Shown in pieces: positions 32,989 to 42,860 of a stretch of 64,000 nt of DNA. The position numbers and the translations under genes were made by a program. Origin of the DNA: Bathynomus jamesi (lineage: Eukaryota; Arthropoda; Malacostraca; Isopoda; Cirolanidae); contig JAJOZX010008806.1 in assembly GCA_023014485.1 (NCBI GenBank), forward strand, positions 92,001 through 156,000, given 5' to 3'. Position 1 is the stretch's first letter. Each line of letters starts with the position of its first letter. The notes beneath the pieces are model-generated. The model saw only the letters and a program-made list of their open reading frames with translations. It was not told the DNA's origin and did no database searches.

Positions 32989-33060
32989 GAGGCCCGTGGT
33001 GTAATGGTAGCGCATCTGACCGGCAATCGGAAGGCCCTGGGTTCGATTCCCGGGCGGTTC
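32989..33060 (+). tRNA. tRNA-Ala(GGC)-like module, second plus-strand unit
   Basis: Last module of the array; the unit is cut off by a TA run at about 33138. Confidence 0.55.
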
Positions 33061-33140
33061 ACCTCATTTTTTATTTGTTCGTTATTTCTCTTCCTCGTGT
33101 GCAGAACGCTCCTCTATACTTACATCGTTTCTATATACAG

Positions 33141-33173
<33 letters not shown>

Positions 33174-33221
33174 TATATATATTTGAAAATTATTTCACGA
33201 AAGTAACATGTGAAAATATTT

Positions 33222-33360
33222 ATGATGAAAAGAACCACGAAGGAAAGGAAACACAGAATGGTGCTCAAGCGCTTTCTTCTAGTGTTCCTGAGGATATCAT
33301 TAGACGAAAGCGCTTGAGCACCATTCCGCGTTTCCTTTCCTTCATGGTTCTTTTCATCAT
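33222..33360. repeat. Foldback with Penelope-terminus-like core
   Basis: The arms GATGAAAAGAACCACGAAGG ... GGTGCTCAAGCGCTTTC and GAAAGCGCTTGAGCACC ... CCTTCATGGTTCTTTTCATC are inverted over about 53 bp. The centre is CCTGAGGATATCATTAGACG. It is a relative of the block at 13470-13550 and is embedded in TA runs. Confidence 0.75.
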
Positions 33361-33371
33361 ATATATATATA

Positions 33372-33955
33372 CAAAGGTGGGCAGGACCGAGTTCCAAAAG
33401 GACCGAACTCCAGGAACTCGGTCCTTTTTAAGGACCGTGAGCGGGAAACTCTGTCCTTTTCTCAGTGAGGACCGAAATGAGGAGCGACGGTCCATTTTTA
33501 AGCAATTCCGGACGGTCTTTTTTAGTGATTTTAGTGTGTTTAGTGATTATTTGAAGTTCTAAAGAAGATGGATTGTTTCCAGTGCCGCCGTGTAGAGGCT
33601 CTTCTCTTTGGGGAAGGACGTCCTCAAGCCGAAAAGGTCAGGGCTGTGACAGCCATTTTGAAATGCTAGTCTTCTTGAAGAGAAACTCAAGCATTTAACT
33701 TAATAACTTTTTTTCATCATTTATGTATTGTATTAATTATAATTTACGTTAATAAAATTAAAGATTTCCGGTGTCTTTAATTTCATTTTTCATTTTAATC
33801 AAATTTTTCACTTATATTATATATAAGGACCGAGGACCGAGTCGTTCCTAGGTCCTATCTTCAGAAAGGACCGTGACCGGGACCGTCGGTCCAGTTTGAG
33901 GCAAGGACCGGGACCGGGACCGTCGGTCCTTTTGAGGCCCGGGTGCCCACCTTTG
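33372..33955. mobile_element. 584-bp hAT-type element rich in GGACCG
   Basis: Inverted ends CAAAGGTGGGCA and TGCCCACCTTTG. Flanks TATATATA and TGTATATA agree at 7 of 8. Subterminal regions carry many GGACCGAG/CGGTCC motifs. No transposase ORF. Confidence 0.75.
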
Positions 33956-33966
33956 TGTATATATGT

Positions 33967-33997
<31 letters not shown>

Positions 33998-34015
33998 TAC
34001 ACACACAATCAATAT

Positions 34016-34250
34016 ATAAAATTAGGCCATTTATAAATTAACTGAAATTCAAGCAGAATGTCAAATTGGTGATACACACAAAACCTAACCTAACCTTTCT
34101 GATAATGCTGCGTATGCATGCCCACTGGTATTTCCCATTATGTTGCCTAAACATTCATGGCTGGATTAGGTTTAATTAGATATTAAGTAAATCGAGCATT
34201 TAACAAATTGCCTAAAATTACAGTCAATTTACAAATTTCCTGATTTTAGA
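34016..34250. repeat. Foldback MITE, copy 2 of the 11970 family
   Basis: It shares GATACACACAAAACCTAACC, GCATGCCCACTGGTATTTCC and the inverse GCCTAAAATTACAGTCAATT with 11970-12213. The left arm is more diverged. Confidence 0.7.
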
Positions 34251-34259
34251 CATTGACGG

Positions 34260-35655
34260 TAACATATATATGTAAATTTTTTAATTAAAAATATATATAA
34301 AGTACCAACACGTTCCACGCAAGTTCTACTTTACTGAAAATTTAAATGCGACTGCAATGACATACAGTATATGTACAGTAACATGCAGTACCATCATTTA
34401 GGTCATGAGTCCAGTTCAGAGTTTGAGCAGTGATGTTGGGTCAGTTTTTATTCAAGTACATTTTAATTTCCTTTTAATGTTATTTTTCTTTGGGTTTTTT
34501 TCTTTTGACTGGATAGACAAAACAGTAATTGATTGGTTGAAAAACCATGTTTGTGTTCTAACTTTTTTTCCTTTGTTTTGTTTGTGAAAAATGTACATTA
34601 ATCCACGCAGATACATTTCCCTTCCTGCATCTATACATGAATGAATTCTACCGAGGATTCATGGTTCTCTTTTTCAAATTATTTGTTATCGCGTTATACG
34701 AGTGCCAGTACGAAGTAAAGCCTCTTATACTTCGTAAATACAATGAGAGGCATTACTTTCGTAACCCCCCCCCCTCGTGTGTGTATATATATATATATAT
34801 TATATATATATATATATATTACAATGTAGTATTTTGCCTTTGAATCAGTATCACGTTCTTATACAAACCGTTAAGCAAATCTAAATAGCCATAAATTAAA
34901 GCATTTGAAAGAAGCAAATAAAAATAAGCTTGGAGTCTGAATTCCAAGTAAGAGATTATCTGTTGTTTCTCCGACGTGTGTTTACCTGTCCAGGTTGCTT
35001 ATTATCCCCTTCTTCCCCACATAAAGATGTTTAGTAAAGGTGAGAATTTTCTATTAACGCTCTTGTAAGATAGCTTCTCTATTTGCAAATGCATTTTTAT
35101 TGCCGAAATGTTTAACCACTTCAAGTTGAGAAGGTAATTGAATATTTTTTCTTGTCTCGTCTTTCAGTTTGACGTTTTACAAGTGAACATGTACAGACCC
35201 TTACTCTTCTTATAAGGTTTCCGCTCTGTATGCTTATGTATAATGATAAAGCTGATTTGTATTTATATTATGGAGAAATTTAACGTACGCTTCTCATCGC
35301 TTTGTATAAACAATATGTTTCCACTCTCGATATTAAAGGTTTCAAAATGTCTGGTTATACGATCGTATAACGATTTAATTAAAATTTAAATTATAAATTT
35401 AGGGTATTTGTTATTGGTATGCCTTTAATGCAATTTATCTTGCGTGTATGTATTGAAAAAGTACGAGTAATGCATTTCAGTCAAAAGTCAGTAAAGGGAT
35501 AATTCATTTTTGAACTGACAGATTCCTTCAGGGTTTACAATCTTAACATATAGCTTAATGCAGTATATACAGTAATCCGAAATTGTTTTTCTCGCAAAGT
35601 ATTATTCATGCTTGTCCGATATAAATTAAACTGAAGAAAAAATAACAATATTCAG
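34260..35655. other. No identified gene
   Basis: Ordinary AT-rich DNA with a TA run at about 34783-34820. I see no domain-bearing ORF. It is one of the longer stretches without a recognised repeat. Confidence 0.5.
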
Positions 35656-35663
35656 TGTGTATG

Positions 35664-35694
<31 letters not shown>

Positions 35695-35947
35695 GGTTTC
35701 TGTCTTTCTGTCTGCCCGTCGTTTTTCTGGGAAACCGCTCAACGTAGGACATTCATCTTTACGCCGTTCGAAAGGTGTCTGTTCTGGGAGGATCCTAAGA
35801 ATATTTATTTTTTTCGTTTGCACAAGCGTGTGCGCATGCGTATGCGGAACTTCTTTTAAACGAAGCCAGATGGAGAAAAAGTTCATGGAAGAAAAAATTT
35901 TCCTTTTGGTCTGTTTAGGCGAAAAGGAGTGTGGGGATGGTATAGGG
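35656..35947. other. (ATA)n microsatellite and short ORFs
   Basis: AAT repeat at 35664-35692. Overlapping ORFs of 123 and 131 codons on opposite strands extend into the hAT MITE next door and have no recognisable domain. Confidence 0.5.
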
Positions 35948-36181
35948 CAGGGGTGGGCAACCTTTTTAAGTGAGCGTGCCAAAATCGTCAAATCTTTGAT
36001 GCAAAAGTTAATCTTTACCATTTTTTAGCAGAAAACATTAAGTTAAAATATAAAACTCAGCGAAGAATTTGGATATTTATTTATTTTACTTTTTTTTAAG
36101 GTGAGCCCGGGGAATCGCGTGCCGGAAAAAAGTCGTTGGCGTGCCACGTTTGGCACGCGTGCCAAGGGTTGCCCACGTCTG
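35948..36181. mobile_element. 234-bp hAT MITE
   Basis: Ends CAGGGGTGGGCAACC and GGTTGCCCACGTCTG, with GCGTGCC blocks inside. Identical 8-bp flanks GTATAGGG (35940-35947 and 36182-36189). Confidence 0.92.
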
Positions 36182-36189
36182 GTATAGGG

Positions 36190-36334
36190 CATGTGGGAAA
36201 CTCCAACCCGTCATTTTCTGGCAAAAAGAGGGTGTTGGGGTGGTGTGGAAGGTGTGGGGGGGGGGGGCATGTGGGAAACTTCAACCCGTCAATTTTTGGC
36301 GGGTTCCACCAGCTGAAATTTGAAGGTGCATGAA
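36190..36334 (+). repeat. Imperfect direct duplication around a G tract
   Basis: CATGTGGGAAACTYCAACCCGTCA occurs at about 36190 and 36268, separated by GGTGTGG repeats and a run of G. Confidence 0.7.
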
Positions 36335-36550
36335 CCATACCTAATTTTAGTGTGCAATGATAACCAATTTGCGCAGTAATAATTTCAATTTGTGCAGTGA
36401 TAAATTGAAAATCTGTGCAGTGATAAATTAGGTTCTATATCCCGATATAGAACCTAATTTATCACTGCACAGATTTTCAATTTATCACTGCACAAATTGA
36501 AATTATTACTGCGCAAATTGGTTATCACTGCACACTAAAATTAGGTATGG
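36335..36550. mobile_element. 216-bp perfect-type hairpin element
   Basis: Arms of 107 bp (36335-36441 and 36444-36550) meet at TATATCCCGATATA. The arms contain repeated TGCGCAGT/GTGCAGTGATAAATT motifs. Flanks CATGAA on both sides suggest a 6-bp duplication. It has only a few mismatches (for instance CAATGATAACC against GGTTATCACTG). Confidence 0.85.
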
Positions 36551-36770
36551 CATGAACTACATACAAAAATGCATTTGGTTTCCTAAGTATATATTTTATT
36601 GTTAACTCGTGAAACAATACTTTTAGTTTCATGTGAAAAACTCTAGCAACAATATCTGACCTCTGTTTGATCTTTGATAAGCTTTAATGCTTTCAGCGAT
36701 TTCACTCCATCTTGGATTGCGAGTAAACTTAATAAATAGATCCGGCTTCTCAAATTTTCCCACTTTCCTG
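36551..36770. other. No identified gene
   Basis: Sequence leading into the SINE, with no recognised element. Confidence 0.4.
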
Positions 36771-36988
36771 TGCTACGTCTTAGCCAATGTCGTAACACTG
36801 CTTCCCGTTCATCAGTGAAATTAAGCGACATTGAGTCTGGGTAGTAGTTGGATGGGAGACCGTCCTCCGTGTCCAGATTATGTAGCGGCTCGTGTTTCGA
36901 ATCCCACGTAAAGCTGTAGGTCCCCTCCGTCATATGACCTTAGATGTTGCGAAGGAGGTTAAACAACCCCAATCATTATCATTATTGT
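36771..36988 (+). mobile_element. 5S-rRNA-derived SINE, copy 2
   Basis: Starts GCTACGTCTTAGCC, continues through GTGAAATTAAGCGACATTG (box A region) and GGGTAGTAGTTGGATGGGAG (box C). A tRNA B-box-like GTTTCGAATCCCACG follows, then a CCCTCCGTCATATGACC tail ending in (CATTAT)-type repeats. It is the clearest 5S-like copy in the window. Confidence 0.82.
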
Positions 36989-37515
36989 CCCACTTCCATA
37001 CTTATACTTTTTTAGTTGAATATTTACTAAACAATTGCTCCAAATGCTGCGAACGTCATAGTGGAATGACCCAAAATCTAAAAGTTCTTCAGATGTGCAG
37101 GTTATTGCAAATAGAATACACAATACATCAATATAATGATACCTTTTGTTTCAATTCTAAGCTCTAGGCCTAATTCTTAGTTTCAGAACGTGGATAATCA
37201 GTGTATAATCAAAACGTTTCAGAACGTGTATAATCAGAACGTGTATAATATTCATAATTAAACTAATTTTCAATTACATTCAATCAAAACTTAATTGGTG
37301 TCAAATGATTCTCTTTATCGACAAGAAAAGTACAAAGAATATTTAATACAAGAGTTATCTAAAGCCAAAAAACAAAGAAAATGGTTCAATTTTCTTTTAA
37401 AAATTTAGGGGACACTTACCTTTTTGGTGCAACTTGCAATAAACGAGGAAATTTGGACACCAAATTAAATATGAATAAATCACAAGTAATTTAAAGATTT
37501 AGGATACAAATTTCT

Positions 37516-37551
<36 letters not shown>

Positions 37552-38008
37552 AGGGTGTGGGGTTAATCGAGTAAAATTGAATAACGACGTAAGTTATAAA
37601 AATTATATCTTTAATGGCGTCATTTGATAATGGAGACAGCTGCGTTGAGGAGTGGAATTCGATTTGAATAAAAATGCAATGTAAATGTAATGGAAGGTTT
37701 GCTAATGCAAATGCGCCTGGTTTTAGGTCCAGTTTTGTGCGCAAGTCTGAGGTTATATGAATGTGCCTGTGATTAAAAACAGGTGTATTTGCGTCACCTT
37801 CGGGAGGAAACACAAGTTTATGGTACATCTTGCTCCTGAAAAATCGTGCACCGACAGTGGTATTAACTAGAAATGTTTGCAATGCAGACTGACGAAACGC
37901 ATAAAATAATGGATGCAGATTTGGGTATTTTTTGAAAAAAAAATTATTAAAGTATAAAAAATTAAAATTTTAAATTCTTACTTTTAAGTTTTAACTTAAA
38001 TTGTATTG
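36989..38008. other. No identified gene; (GT)n at 37517-37550
   Basis: Two repeats of TTTCAGAACGTG/GTATAATCA near 37178-37240. An ORF of 110 codons at 37550-37882 (minus) has no recognisable domain. Confidence 0.5.
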
Positions 38009-38012
38009 TTAA

Positions 38013-38099
38013 CCCTTTAACGCCGAACGTTTTTGTTGGGTTAAGTCTAAATGCGTGTATTTGAAACGATACGTATTCGACCCAGTCGGCGTTAGAGGG
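38013..38099. mobile_element. 87-bp piggyBac-type MITE
   Basis: CCCTTTAACGCCGA and TCGGCGTTAGAGGG are inverted ends flanked by TTAA on both sides (38009-38012 and 38100-38103), the piggyBac target signature. Confidence 0.7.
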
Positions 38100-38159
38100 T
38101 TAAAATGTGTTTCAAAATAGGACAATGGCGGTTAATGAGTTAATGAAGATAATAATGGT

Positions 38160-38690
38160 AATGATAAAAATAATGACTATAAGGAACTTCCGGTTCTGTA
38201 CAAGTGAAGCTAAAGACCAGTGGCGGCTCGTCGGTAGGCACTGCGGAACTGCAGTACCCCTAAATTTTTTATTTACAATTGAAATAATCAAGAACAATAT
38301 AAGGATGAGCTCACTGAATAACTTTTTCAATAACTTTTGAAACTTTTATTCATTGCTCAATGCTCATCCTTTTATTTCAGTAATTATTTCAACCCATTCT
38401 TAGAGACAGCACCCCTAGAGTTTTTAGTCACGAGCCCACTGCTAAAGACACTCTCTTTCGTACTTTCTGCAGTAATATATACGGACAGCAACTGTGGGTG
38501 AATTATAAAAAAAAGTTCTGGCAGAACTCTAAATTTGCTGTACAACGGGTCTTTTAGATTCCTACATAAATTACCCCCCCCGAGATGCTCAGCTTCGCAA
38601 ATGTTTGCTACCCGCAATGTCCCGAGCTTCCCGGAGTTAACAAGACGCTCAATACAGTCTAATGCAAAGAATTAAAAATCAATCAAGGAA
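38160..38690 (+). pseudogene. LINE 3' fragment, same family as 29433, split by a MITE
   Basis: GACTATAAGGAACTTCCGGTTC and CAAGTGAAGCTAAAGAC match 30484-30527, then the match resumes after 38441 with ACTCTCTTTCGTACTTTCTG and runs to CGAGCTTCCCGGAGTTAACA. It is frame-damaged (extra A and C tracts). Confidence 0.85.
38218..38441. mobile_element. 224-bp hAT MITE
   Basis: Ends CAGTGGCGGCTCGT and ACGAGCCCACTG. Identical 8-bp flanks CTAAAGAC (38210-38217 and 38442-38449); only one copy of this octamer is present in the uninterrupted LINE at 30520. Confidence 0.95.
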
Positions 38691-39111
38691 TGATTTGGAC
38701 AGAGCTTAGTCAAAAAATTTTTTTCTAAGAAGAATGTTTGATTTTCAGTCAATTTAAGTGACGTAACATTTTGTAATGTATTTACATAAAATCGAAGGTT
38801 TTCATCACTGGAATTGCATTTCCGAAGCAGCAACGAAAACGTCCATACAAGTTTTGTTAGTTTTATGACTGAACAAAACGTTTAACTTTTTTTTTATGAG
38901 AAAGTACGTACCAAGAGGGGGTGCCCGCAAAAATGCTCATCTTTATAAAAAGAGAGCCAAAATCAAGATCTCCGAAGCTCACAATGCTACTTTTTTATAT
39001 AATTTTTTAAAAGATTATGTAGTGTGTAAAATGCATGTATGTGTAGGGGAAGAATAGAAGGAAAAGTGTGTGTTTGAGAGCATGCTGGACTACTCACAGG
39101 GTAGATGAGAC
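38691..39111. other. No identified gene
   Basis: AT-rich. AGAGGGGGTGCCCGC at about 38915 recalls a hAT end but has no partner. Confidence 0.4.
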
Positions 39112-39592
39112 CATGGGCGCCCGCAGGTAGGGGCAAGGGGGGGCGCTTGCCCCCCCCTGGAAATGCCAAGAAAATATATTAAATATTTTCTAAGAAAATA
39201 TTTATCCTAAACTTGCTGAAAAGTAGTATCCAACTGCCTCCTAAAGGGTGAAAATTTTTATTTGTGTGCATGATAAAAGGTTGCTACCTTTTTATTTGTT
39301 CAGAAGTCTCCCCTTAAAATTATCCCGCCAAGTTGGCAGCGCCAACTCAAGCACTGGCTGCATGCAGTGCGTGGCAGCATTGTTTTTGATCAGTTTTTTT
39401 ATGTTATCATGTGCATTGTATGTATATACAATATATATTTGCATTTTCCATTACAGAAAATGCAACACTAAACTTGCTTAGAATTAACCTGCTGGTTCCT
39501 AAGGGGTCAAAAGTTTTTTGCTTGCTCCGGTCCCTACCTTTTAATACATTAAATTTTGCCCCCCCTTGGAAAAAATCCTGCGGGCGCCCATG
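39112..39592. mobile_element. 481-bp hAT MITE
   Basis: Ends CATGGGCGCCCGCAGG and CCTGCGGGCGCCCATG are perfect inverted repeats, with CTTGCCCCCCCCTGGAAA subterminally. Identical 8-bp flanks GATGAGAC (39104-39111 and 39593-39600). No transposase. Confidence 0.95.
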
Positions 39593-39724
39593 GATGAGAC
39601 ACTCCCTGTCTCCTGCCTAACGTCCACCCCAAGGAGTTCTTTCCTGGTCGACTGGTGTCTACAATCTCCTCTTTGTGAACTCGCGTTGTTAAAATGTTAA
39701 TTTCATTAAATATTAGAAGAAATA

Positions 39725-39755
<31 letters not shown>

Positions 39756-40052
39756 TGAGAGATTGAAAAAATATTACATTTTTTAATTATTTGTTAAAAG
39801 TATTGAAAGTTAGTTCTATTATTATGCATCTCGTTTTCTACGTCTTGTTGGGGGAAGCTGGGCAGGGACGCCACTCGCATACTTCGCCCAGAGCGCAATT
39901 TAGTCCTTACTACGCCCCTGCTCTCATTTAAAGGCAATAAAAGATTTAATATGATTTTTGTTTCAAGGTTTAGTTATCCTTGAAAGTGTGCTTTTGTTGG
40001 CCTGTTGAAAAAGGTGTTCACGTGTTTGGGGGACACATTATATATATATATA
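39593..40052. other. No identified gene
   Basis: (ATT)n run at about 39727-39756. CAGGGACGCCACTCGC at about 39854 resembles a hAT end without a partner. Confidence 0.4.
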
Positions 40053-40851
40053 CACCAGGTGTCCCCCAAAAATATCTCTATTTCTAAATAACTGTTCTCA
40101 GCCAAAAAAAAATTAGACAAGGACAAACGCAATAGGTACATAAAACATAAGAGTTTAATAACCTTAATGTTCAGTGTAAGCGCCATTTTTTTCCGACAAA
40201 ATATTCAACCTTACACAAATGTTTTACATAATTTTTGGAAATAGCTCAGATAGGATATTGTTGATTACCTCATAGACTTTGGTTTTTAGGTCTTAAAAAA
40301 TGTCTTAGGTTTGGTAGAATTGAAAGTTCCTGACCACAGAGTTAAAGCAATAACTTTTCCTAATTTTGTAGAAGCTACGAAAGGACGATACTGCTACTAA
40401 CAGACTATAGCCTAGTAAAGTTATAGAACCCCAGATTCACAGTGTTTTCAGCAGGATGGAACACCCCCACACACTGCTTGTGAAACTCGCAACTTTTTGA
40501 GGAAGCATTTTTACGGGCGACTAATTTCCCTTCATGAGCCAGTGGAATCGGCCCCATACTCACCTCACCTCATACCCCTGACATTTTATTTTTGTAGAGT
40601 TACATAAGACAGGATCTATTCTACCAAGCTTAAAACACTTGAAGACCTAAAGATCAAAGTCTATGAGATAATCAGCATCATCCCAGCTGAGTTATTTCCA
40701 AAAATTGCTAAACATTTGTGTAAGGTTGAATATCATCAGAAAAATATGGCGATCACACTAAACATGTTTAAGTAAAGTTAATAAACTCTTCTTTTTTTTT
40801 TAGCTTATAACATTACTTAGAAATAGGGACATTTTTTGGGAACACCTGGTG
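40053..40851 (+). mobile_element. Internally deleted mariner-group element
   Basis: Ends CACCAGGTGTCCCCCAAAAA and the inverse of CACCAGGTGTTCCCAAAAAA, with longer matches around CTATTTCTAAATAA and TTACACAAATGTTT. A TA lies on the left only. It carries a transposase remnant (see 40430-40775). Confidence 0.75.
40430..40775 (+). pseudogene. Mariner-group transposase C-terminal remnant
   Basis: Reads VFQQDGTPPHTACETRNFLR, then VESAPYSPHLIPLTFYF, a stop, and KLKTLEDLKIKVYEI with SIIPAELFPKIAKHLCK. The order matches the DDE_3-like C-terminal half seen in 55726-56360. The third catalytic D is replaced in PLTF. N-terminal domains absent. Confidence 0.75.
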
Positions 40852-40852
40852 G

Positions 40853-41146
40853 AGAGAGAGAGAGAGAGAGAGAGAGAGTTACAATGACAAGAGGAAGCCT
40901 CAAAAACCTTCCGGTCCACTATGGGAGGTTCCTGTTATAAAAACAAGTTCATTTTTCTTTCAACTGTTCTAGCAGTAGTAGAAAATTGGATAAAAACGTA
41001 TAAGGCTCTCTCCCCACTCTCCGTTCCATCCCTGCCAGAGGCAGGTACGGAAAAAGGTTGAAGAAAATACCTTGACCCTGGAAAAGTAGCGAAGGAAATT
41101 GTACAGGAAAGTGGAGAATATATAAGATAGCTCTATAATTACACAT

Positions 41147-41209
<63 letters not shown>

Positions 41210-41212
41210 TCC
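40853..41212. repeat. (GA)n and (GT)n microsatellites
   Basis: GA runs at 40853-40879 and 41151-41178, followed by a GT run at 41181-41210. Between them is unremarkable sequence. Confidence 0.9.
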
Positions 41213-42042
41213 AAACTAAAACTTTGTCTATTATATTAAACCTGTCAGTATGTCAAAGTTTAATATCAAATTTAAGTTTATCTAGTCTGTATGATTCAGT
41301 ATAATTTCAGCTAAAATGAATAACAATTAGCTGTATTTTGAGTTATTCCAAATTATTCCAAATTAGCATAAATGTAAGGGACTATAACTAATTTGAAGGA
41401 CTCATTTCTATGCTAAAACATTTTTTCAAGCAATCCATAAATTCGAATTAAGGAGTTAAATTATTTGCCTGAAATAAAAATCAAACCTGCAGCTAAAGTT
41501 CTCGTATATATGCATATAGGTATTATGCATTACAATGCATTCTAATCTCTAATTCTAATCTCCAATTCCGACACTTATAAAGAAGAAGAAGAAAAAAACA
41601 AGGAATTCAATTCCAGTTGCAAAATTTATTACACATAAATTATGTATACTTTATCAATTAGTATATATGAAACTAAAATTACGGGTGATAAAGTCATGAT
41701 CATTATAGCTTTTATATATTTATTATAACTACAAAGCATTTAAAACTCATCATAAATTGCCCAACTATTAGACCATCCCGAAGAAAGAATAAATAGCTAA
41801 ACACCTCGAAAACTAATTCATAATTTTTTTGGTTTTAAAACTAATTATTAATTTAGTTAAAATTCCATGACGACAGATTTATTTTAATCTTAATAACTAA
41901 TAATAACTGCTCGGTCCACCCAGTTACCGTTCGTAACTCCAACTTCAAAATTTTAATCACTCCTCAAAGTTTATTATAATTACAGAGCTCGCAATGAAGC
42001 TACGTATCCGATTAATATCCATGACGGATACAGTGCACGGGA
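41213..42042. other. No identified gene
   Basis: AT-rich; no coding or repeat structure recognised. Confidence 0.5.
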
Positions 42043-42050
42043 GTGATAAC

Positions 42051-42226
42051 CATAGGCGGATCAAGAAGCCGGGGGGGCGGGGGCCAGGGAGCTTAATTGA
42101 AGCAACGTGCCTTAATTTAGATGCCCCATACATCCTGGTGAAACGAAATTAGGTAAAATGTTTGAATGCTTATGTCCACGTTGCTTCAATTAAGCCCCCC
42201 TGCCCCCTCCCTCTCGATCCTCTATG
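42051..42226. mobile_element. 176-bp hAT MITE
   Basis: Left end CATAGGCGGATCAAGAAGCC, right end GATCCTCTATG. Subterminal AGCTTAATTGAAGCAACGTG is mirrored by CACGTTGCTTCAATTAAGC. Identical 8-bp flanks GTGATAAC (42043-42050 and 42227-42234). Confidence 0.93.
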
Positions 42227-42234
42227 GTGATAAC

Positions 42235-42453
42235 CAGGGCTTAATAGTAAATATCACTAAAATCATTAATAGGATTTGTAATTATTTGTAATTTGTAATT
42301 AAGATATTAGTCTAGAAATAAAATATTTTATGATCTTTGAACGATGAAATATCCGTCACGTTGTGTCAACTTTTATCTCGTCGTAGTGTCGTGGCTCGCG
42401 TTCACACACCTTCTACTCAAGAGGTGGTGGATTTGAATCCTGTGAGGTAATTT

Positions 42454-42491
<38 letters not shown>

Positions 42492-42860
42492 CATATATAG
42501 CTTGACTTTCTTTTCGAGAAAATATTAGATTATCATTAGTAAATAGGGGTTACTTTAAGCTAAATTTGGCAGGGTGCCTTTCGAAAGTTTTGAATCTATC
42601 TTCAAGAGGAAGATTTTTTTGGCGGGCCGTCGCCCTTGGCCCTTCCTTCCTGCATAAAGCTAGGCCTATGCATAGTTAAGCAAAGTCATATTTAATTCGG
42701 CTTACGACAAAAATAACAGTATCACCAGGACAGTGGTGACCAGGTGGACTTGCTTGTAATGATATCTAGTAAGGTAGGAGCTGCATGTTATTTAGATCGA
42801 TCTCGTGGGCTTTGTACTAGCCTTTGATAATAGTCCGGCAGCACAGACCCTGATTTTACT
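42235..42860. other. No identified gene
   Basis: TA run at about 42461-42500. GTGGATTTGAATCCTG at about 42426 resembles a tRNA B box from a SINE remnant. Confidence 0.45.

Larger units (their letters stand above)
31036..33140. repeat. Tandem array of 262-bp tRNA-bearing units with orientation switch
   Basis: ACATTTAACTGCAATGACC recurs at about 31036, 31297, 31560, 31823, 32085, 32348 and 32611 (period 261-263), giving six full units with the tRNA-like module on minus. At about 32721 the array flips: two further modules lie on plus (32725 and 32989). It ends in (TA)n runs on both sides. Each unit contains one tRNA-like module, a GGGCACCCTCGCAAATCG block and a GAGGAGCGTTCTGCACACGA block. The 107-114-codon ORFs recur because the units do and are not genes. 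Confidence 0.95.

Noticed and set aside
31145..33060. Eight functional tRNA-Ala genes
   Set aside because: C instead of U at position 33 in seven of eight and poor acceptor stem pairing; better explained as a tRNA-derived repeat.
31065..33167. Series of 107-114-codon ORFs (MYIFTICEGALSGHWF...) as a gene family
   Set aside because: They recur because the 262-bp unit recurs, they run antisense or sense through tRNA-like modules, and they show no coding bias or domain.
35626..36028. Overlapping ORFs of 123 and 131 codons as genes
   Set aside because: They begin in an AAT microsatellite and end inside a hAT MITE; no domain.
39854..39920. Tiny hAT element (CAGGGACGCC ... ACGCCCCTG)
   Set aside because: No matching 8-bp duplication and no subterminal symmetry.
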